7,560 nt of DNA from Nanobdellota archaeon (GTDB taxonomy: Archaea > Nanobdellota > Nanobdellia > Pacearchaeales > GW2011-AR1), in NCBI GenBank assembly GCA_018825865.1, contig JAHKAF010000023.1, forward strand, positions 1-7,560, read 5' to 3'. Below are positions 5,267 to 7,560 of this stretch, one piece after another (position 1 is the first letter of the stretch; the number at the start of each line of letters is the position of its first letter). The position numbers and the translations under genes were made by a program. The notes under the pieces are model-generated. The model had not been told where the DNA came from and did not search any database. It worked only from the letters and a program-made list of their open reading frames with translations.

Positions 5267-6553
5267 ATGATTGATATAAAACTTATTCGAGAAAATCCTG
5301 AATTGGTTAGAGAGAATATGAAGAAGAAATTTAGGAAAGATTTGGAGTTGGTTGATAAACTGAAAAAACTTGATACAGATTGGAGAAAGCTAAAATATCA
5401 AGAGGATGATTTAAGGAGTGAGAGAAATAAGATTTCTGAGGAGATAAATAAACTGAAAAAGCAAAAAAAGAGTGCGGATTCTTTGATTAGCAAGGCGAAG
5501 AAAATTCCTGAGAAGATTGCTAAGCTTGGAGATAAGAGAAAAAAGATGGAAGGAGAGATTCTGGAATTACAGACAAAGATTCCGAACATCATGTCAAAAA
5601 ATGTTCCAATTGGAAAAGATGATTCTGAAAATGTCGAGGGAAGAGTAGTTGGAAAACCAGCGAAGTTTGATTTTGGTGTGAAAAGCCATGTCGAGATTGC
5701 AGAGAATTTGGGAATGGTGGATTTTGAATCTTCTGCGAGAGTTGCTGGAACAGGATTTTATTATCTCGAGGGAGAGTTAGCTTTGTTAAATGTCGCTTTA
5801 ATCAATTATGCGAGAGATGTGATGGTCTCCAAAGAGTACAGATATGTTGAGACGCCGTTTATGCTTAGAAATGAAGTAATAGATAAAGTTACCGACCTTA
5901 ATGATAAGCAGCAGCAAATTTATCTTATAGAAGACGAACCAAAGATGGCATTGATTGGAACTTCAGAGCATTCGCTGATTGGAAGATATGCTGGGCAAGA
6001 AGTTAATGAGAAAGAACTTCCGATTAAACAGACGAGTTATTCAATGTGTTTCAGGAAGGAAATTGGGGCGCACGGCATCGACGAGAAAGGGCTTTTCAGG
6101 ACGCACCAGTTCAATAAGATAGAGATGATTGTAATTTGTAAACCAGATGTTAAAGAGTCAGAGAAATATTTTCAGGAACTTCAAGACATTACAGTTGAAA
6201 TTTTTGAGAAAATGGAAATTCCTGTAAGGGTTTTGAAAATCTGCTCAGGAGATTTAGGAGATTTGAAATACGAGCAGATTGATGTTGAAGCATGGAGTCC
6301 GAGGAGAAAAGCTTATTTTGAAGTTGGAAGCTGTTCTAATCTGACAGAAGCCCAGGCAAGAAAACTGAAAATCTCGACGAGGATTAAGGGAGAACGTTTG
6401 ACTCCACATACATTAAACAACACAGCGATTGCAACCTCGCGTGCGCTCGTCGCAATCCTTGAAAACAATCAGCAAAAAGACGGAACAGTCAAAGTTCCGA
6501 AAGTTCTTTGGAAATACACAGGATTCAAAGAGCTAAAACCAAGGAAGAAATAA
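5267..6553 (+). CDS. serS: Serine--tRNA ligase (seryl-tRNA synthetase)
   Basis: A complete 428-residue class II aminoacyl-tRNA synthetase that charges tRNA-Ser with serine using ATP in the cytoplasm. The start MIDIKLIRENPELVRENM is the classical SerRS opening, followed by a lysine-rich antiparallel coiled-coil arm (about 27-105) that grips the long variable arm of tRNA-Ser. The catalytic core has motif 1 around P197 (ETPFMLRNEVI), the serine-binding T-x-E loop (GTSEHSLIGRY, 231-241), motif 2 (FRKEIGAHG then LFRTHQFNKIE, 262-286, R263), the EVGSCSN segment (352-358) and motif 3 (HTLNNTAIATSRALVAILEN, 381-400, R392). This is the common bacterial-type SerRS found in most archaea, not the rare methanogen type. 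The family's usual length is 420-460 residues. The ATG at 5267 is preferred over an upstream TTG because of the promoter spacing and the family start. It is probably co-transcribed with the small membrane protein gene that starts 26 bases after its stop. Confidence 0.97.
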   Translation: MIDIKLIRENPELVRENMKKKFRKDLELVDKLKKLDTDWRKLKYQEDDLRSERNKISEEINKLKKQKKSADSLISKAKKIPEKIAKLGDKRKKMEGEILELQTKIPNIMSKNVPIGKDDSENVEGRVVGKPAKFDFGVKSHVEIAENLGMVDFESSARVAGTGFYYLEGELALLNVALINYARDVMVSKEYRYVETPFMLRNEVIDKVTDLNDKQQQIYLIEDEPKMALIGTSEHSLIGRYAGQEVNEKELPIKQTSYSMCFRKEIGAHGIDEKGLFRTHQFNKIEMIVICKPDVKESEKYFQELQDITVEIFEKMEIPVRVLKICSGDLGDLKYEQIDVEAWSPRRKAYFEVGSCSNLTEAQARKLKISTRIKGERLTPHTLNNTAIATSRALVAILENNQQKDGTVKVPKVLWKYTGFKELKPRKK

Positions 6554-6567
6554 TAAAGGGGTTGAAA

Positions 6568-6573
6568 GGAGGT
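6568..6573 (+). promoter_or_regulatory. Strong Shine-Dalgarno site
   Basis: GGAGGT, within AAAGGAGGTAATT, fully complementary to the archaeal 16S rRNA 3' end and 6 bases before the ATG at 6580. It is the best such site in the window and argues that the small gene behind serS is really translated, and from a leadered (polycistronic) mRNA. Confidence 0.75.
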
Positions 6574-6579
6574 AATTAA

Positions 6580-6819
6580 ATGAAAAAACAAAAAAAGAGT
6601 GTGAACAAACTAGACAAATATCTCAGATTAACATGGAGGAAATTATTGGGGATAGTTGTCTTGGGTTTTGTTTCAATTATATTACATAACCTAATTGGAG
6701 GATTGTTCAATATAGAAGAACCTGTATTTTTCATAATAGTTATTTTTATAATTCCTTTATATTTGATAATCTCGGTTTTTTATAGTTTGTTTAAATTTAT
6801 TAAAGAGAAAAAATCTTAA
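6580..6819 (+). CDS. Small two-helix membrane protein, function unknown
   Basis: A 79-residue protein that I do not recognise. It has a basic N-terminus (MKKQKKSVNKLDKYLRLTWRK), a first hydrophobic helix at about 22-43 (LLGIVVLGFVSIILHNLIGG), a tight turn with acidic residues (NIEEP, 44-48), a second helix at about 49-71 (FFIIVIFIIPLYLIISVFY) and a basic tail (KFIKEKKS). By the positive-inside rule both ends face the cytoplasm, making a helical hairpin. It follows serS by 26 bases and has a near-perfect Shine-Dalgarno site, so it is most likely the second gene of the serS transcript. There are no catalytic motifs. It could be a small envelope or assembly factor, but nothing in the sequence links it to seryl-tRNA synthesis. 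Confidence 0.75.
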   Translation: MKKQKKSVNKLDKYLRLTWRKLLGIVVLGFVSIILHNLIGGLFNIEEPVFFIIVIFIIPLYLIISVFYSLFKFIKEKKS

Positions 6820-6830
6820 AAGAGGTTTAA

Positions 6831-6893
6831 ATGGTTAATACCCTAAAGGGCACAAGGAAAAAAGTTGTGAATAAAGCCATCAGCAAACTTTAA
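6831..6893 (+). CDS. Possible 20-residue micro-ORF
   Basis: An ATG at 6831 opens a 20-codon frame ending at TAA 6891-6893, giving a basic peptide (MVNTLKGTRKKVVNKAISKL). It starts 11 bases after the preceding stop and has a Shine-Dalgarno-like GAGGT at 6822-6826, 4 bases before the ATG. The context fits a third gene of the serS transcript. It could equally be the start of a decayed gene, or chance; the stop overlaps the likely TATA box of the tRNA gene. No family is recognised. Confidence 0.3.
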   Translation: MVNTLKGTRKKVVNKAISKL

Positions 6894-6896
6894 AAA
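6889..6896 (+). promoter_or_regulatory. Possible TATA box for tRNA-Asp
   Basis: TTTAAAAA at this position would start transcription near 6918, leaving a 5' leader of about 46 bases for RNase P to remove. A weaker alternative, CTAAATGTA at 6911-6919, would give a leader of about 24 bases. Neither is a perfect match to the archaeal consensus, so the choice is open. Confidence 0.35.
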
Positions 6897-6963
6897 CAAA
6901 ATGTCTCTTTCTAAATGTATCACGGAGTGGGTTGCAAAATAGGAAACTCACCGGTGGTTTTCA

Positions 6964-7035
6964 GCCTCAATAGTCTAGTGGCTAAGACACTTGCCTGTCG
7001 CGCAGGAGACCCGGGTTCAATTCCCGGTTGGGGCG
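6964..7035 (+). tRNA. tRNA-Asp (anticodon GUC)
   Basis: A full 72-base cloverleaf with no intron. The acceptor stem GCCTCAA (6964-6970) pairs with TTGGGGC (7028-7034) with one U-G pair. The D stem GTCT/AGAC (6973-6976/6985-6988) encloses an 8-base loop holding GG. The anticodon stem CTTGC/GCAGG (6990-6994/7002-7006) has the loop CTGTCGC with U33, anticodon GTC at 6997-6999 and C38. A 4-base variable loop follows, then the T stem CCGGG/CCCGG (7011-7015/7023-7027) with loop TTCAATT. The discriminator base is G73 (7035); G34, U35, C36, C38 and G73 are the aspartate identity set. CCA is not encoded, as usual in archaea, so it must be added by the nucleotidyltransferase. Confidence 0.97.
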
Positions 7036-7046
7036 TTTCGTATTTT
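7036..7046 (+). terminator. T-rich tract after tRNA-Asp, likely terminator
   Basis: TTTCGTATTTT directly follows the discriminator base. Archaeal RNA polymerase stops at U-rich tracts without needing a hairpin, so this is a reasonable end for the tRNA precursor. A second, shorter T-run lies at 7075-7078. Confidence 0.4.
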
Positions 7047-7064
7047 GTAGTTTATGGGAGCATT

Positions 7065-7077
7065 GGTTGGGGCGTTT
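7065..7077 (+). repeat. 13-bp copy of the tRNA-Asp 3' end
   Basis: GGTTGGGGCGTTT here repeats exactly 7026-7038, which spans the end of the T stem, the 3' acceptor strand, the discriminator base and the next three T's of the tRNA-Asp gene. The copies are offset by 39 bp in the same orientation. Tyrosine recombinases commonly use tRNA 3' ends as attachment sites and leave such direct repeats; a local tandem duplication is the alternative. Confidence 0.55.
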
Positions 7078-7115
7078 TACAAAAAGATTAAGAACTTTGG
7101 TTTCTTGGGAAGTTT

Positions 7116-7560
7116 ATGAAAAAAGAAAAGAAAATACAAAAAATAATTTTACTTATTAAAGGAGAAGATAAAGAAAGAGATTTGAATGCAGTGGAGTTTC
7201 TTCAAATGATTCACTTACTAAAACTTCATTATATTTGGGATGATTATAAAAAGATAAAGAGAATTAAAAATCCTAAATATGAGGTAAAGAAAATAGAAGA
7301 GGAATTTCTCCTTGGAACTTCGAAAGCAGGAGAAAATTGGATGAGAAAACAAGTTTATGGAGAGACAATTTTATTTCAAGGGATATCATTTTTTCAAAAA
7401 GTATGTAAGGATTGGTTTCAGATAGGTTTAATTTATTCTCCAAAAAGATTAAATCATTTTAAAGAGAAGGAGATAAAAATTGGAGCTATTTTAGAAAAAG
7501 AAAATCTTAGGTTAGGTATTTCAGAATTAATAATAGAAAAGATAAATTTTAATGATATCT
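7116..7560 (+). CDS. Unrecognised protein, N-terminal part (cut by right edge)
   Basis: The frame is open from the ATG at 7116 to the window end (148 codons, no stop), and is bounded upstream by an in-frame TAA at 7089-7091, so no earlier ATG exists. The protein starts MKKEKKIQKIILLIKGEDKE and is lysine- and isoleucine-rich. Later parts include EEEFLLGTSKAGENWMRKQV (61-80), a tryptophan/phenylalanine-rich segment SFFQKVCKDWFQIGLIYSP (91-109) and a charged end (EKENLRLGISELIIEKINF). It appears soluble, of mixed helix and strand, with no signal peptide, membrane helix or motif that I can assign. GGGAAG at 7107-7112 is a weak ribosome site only 3 bases from the ATG, and no good TATA box is seen. 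The gene is strongly AT-rich and lies just past the repeated tRNA end, so it could belong to an integrated element, but that is speculation. Confidence 0.6.
   Translation, partial: MKKEKKIQKIILLIKGEDKERDLNAVEFLQMIHLLKLHYIWDDYKKIKRIKNPKYEVKKIEEEFLLGTSKAGENWMRKQVYGETILFQGISFFQKVCKDWFQIGLIYSPKRLNHFKEKEIKIGAILEKENLRLGISELIIEKINFNDI

Noticed and set aside
740..5592. Several minus-strand open frames of 60-131 codons opposite xerA, both permeases, the GNAT gene and serS
   Set aside because: Each lies antisense within a gene with clear family motifs and has no start signals of its own; they are shadows of the plus-strand genes.
6964..7035. tRNA intron or split tRNA
   Set aside because: The cloverleaf is complete and continuous, with a standard 7-base anticodon loop.
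1..7560. CRISPR array, insertion sequence or rRNA
   Set aside because: No regularly spaced repeats, transposase motifs, terminal inverted repeats or rRNA-like stretches were seen.

Overview
The window looks like part of a small AT-rich archaeal genome, most likely a DPANN-type lineage (Pacearchaeota/Woesearchaeota-like; this placement is inference). Evidence for an archaeon: TATA boxes of the TTTATATA/TTTAAATA type sit 28-30 bases before four start codons, a spacing that implies leaderless mRNAs; the Xer-type recombinase is followed by archaeal-looking genes; a seryl-tRNA synthetase has the HTLNNTAIATSRAL motif 3; and the tRNA-Asp gene does not encode CCA. The genus cannot be named from the sequence.

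Layout. Positions 1-333 (minus) hold the start of a radical SAM enzyme that runs off the left edge. Positions 334-488 are a divergent promoter region with a nested 32-bp palindrome. From 489 to 4173 (plus) lies a compact run: a XerA-like tyrosine recombinase, a MacB/FtsX-type ABC permease, a GNAT acetyltransferase, and a second paralogous MacB/FtsX-type permease. The last three are joined by 4-base ATGA overlaps, so they are almost certainly one transcript; the recombinase ends 15 bases before the first permease. No ABC ATPase is present. A convergent spacer (4174-4316) with small repeats and a hairpin separates this from a secreted, C-terminally membrane-anchored surface protein (4317-5183, minus). 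That gene diverges from serS (5267-6553, plus) through an 83-bp double promoter. Downstream of serS come a 79-residue two-helix membrane protein with a strong Shine-Dalgarno site, a possible 20-codon micro-ORF, a tRNA-Asp(GUC) gene whose 3' end is partly repeated 39 bp downstream, and the start of an unrecognised AT-rich gene cut by the right edge.

How it fits together. The two permeases probably form a heterodimeric Type VII (LolCDE/MacB-like) envelope transporter or mechanotransmission complex using an ATPase encoded elsewhere. The surface protein next to them is a plausible but unproven partner. serS and tRNA-Asp are core translation genes. Initiation signals follow a clear split: first genes of transcripts have a TATA box at leaderless spacing and no Shine-Dalgarno, whereas downstream genes use Shine-Dalgarno sites or start/stop overlaps. 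No confident new defence or mobile system is visible. The best leads are the palindrome beside the recombinase, the ATPase-less permease pair with an embedded acetyltransferase, and the duplicated tRNA 3' end.
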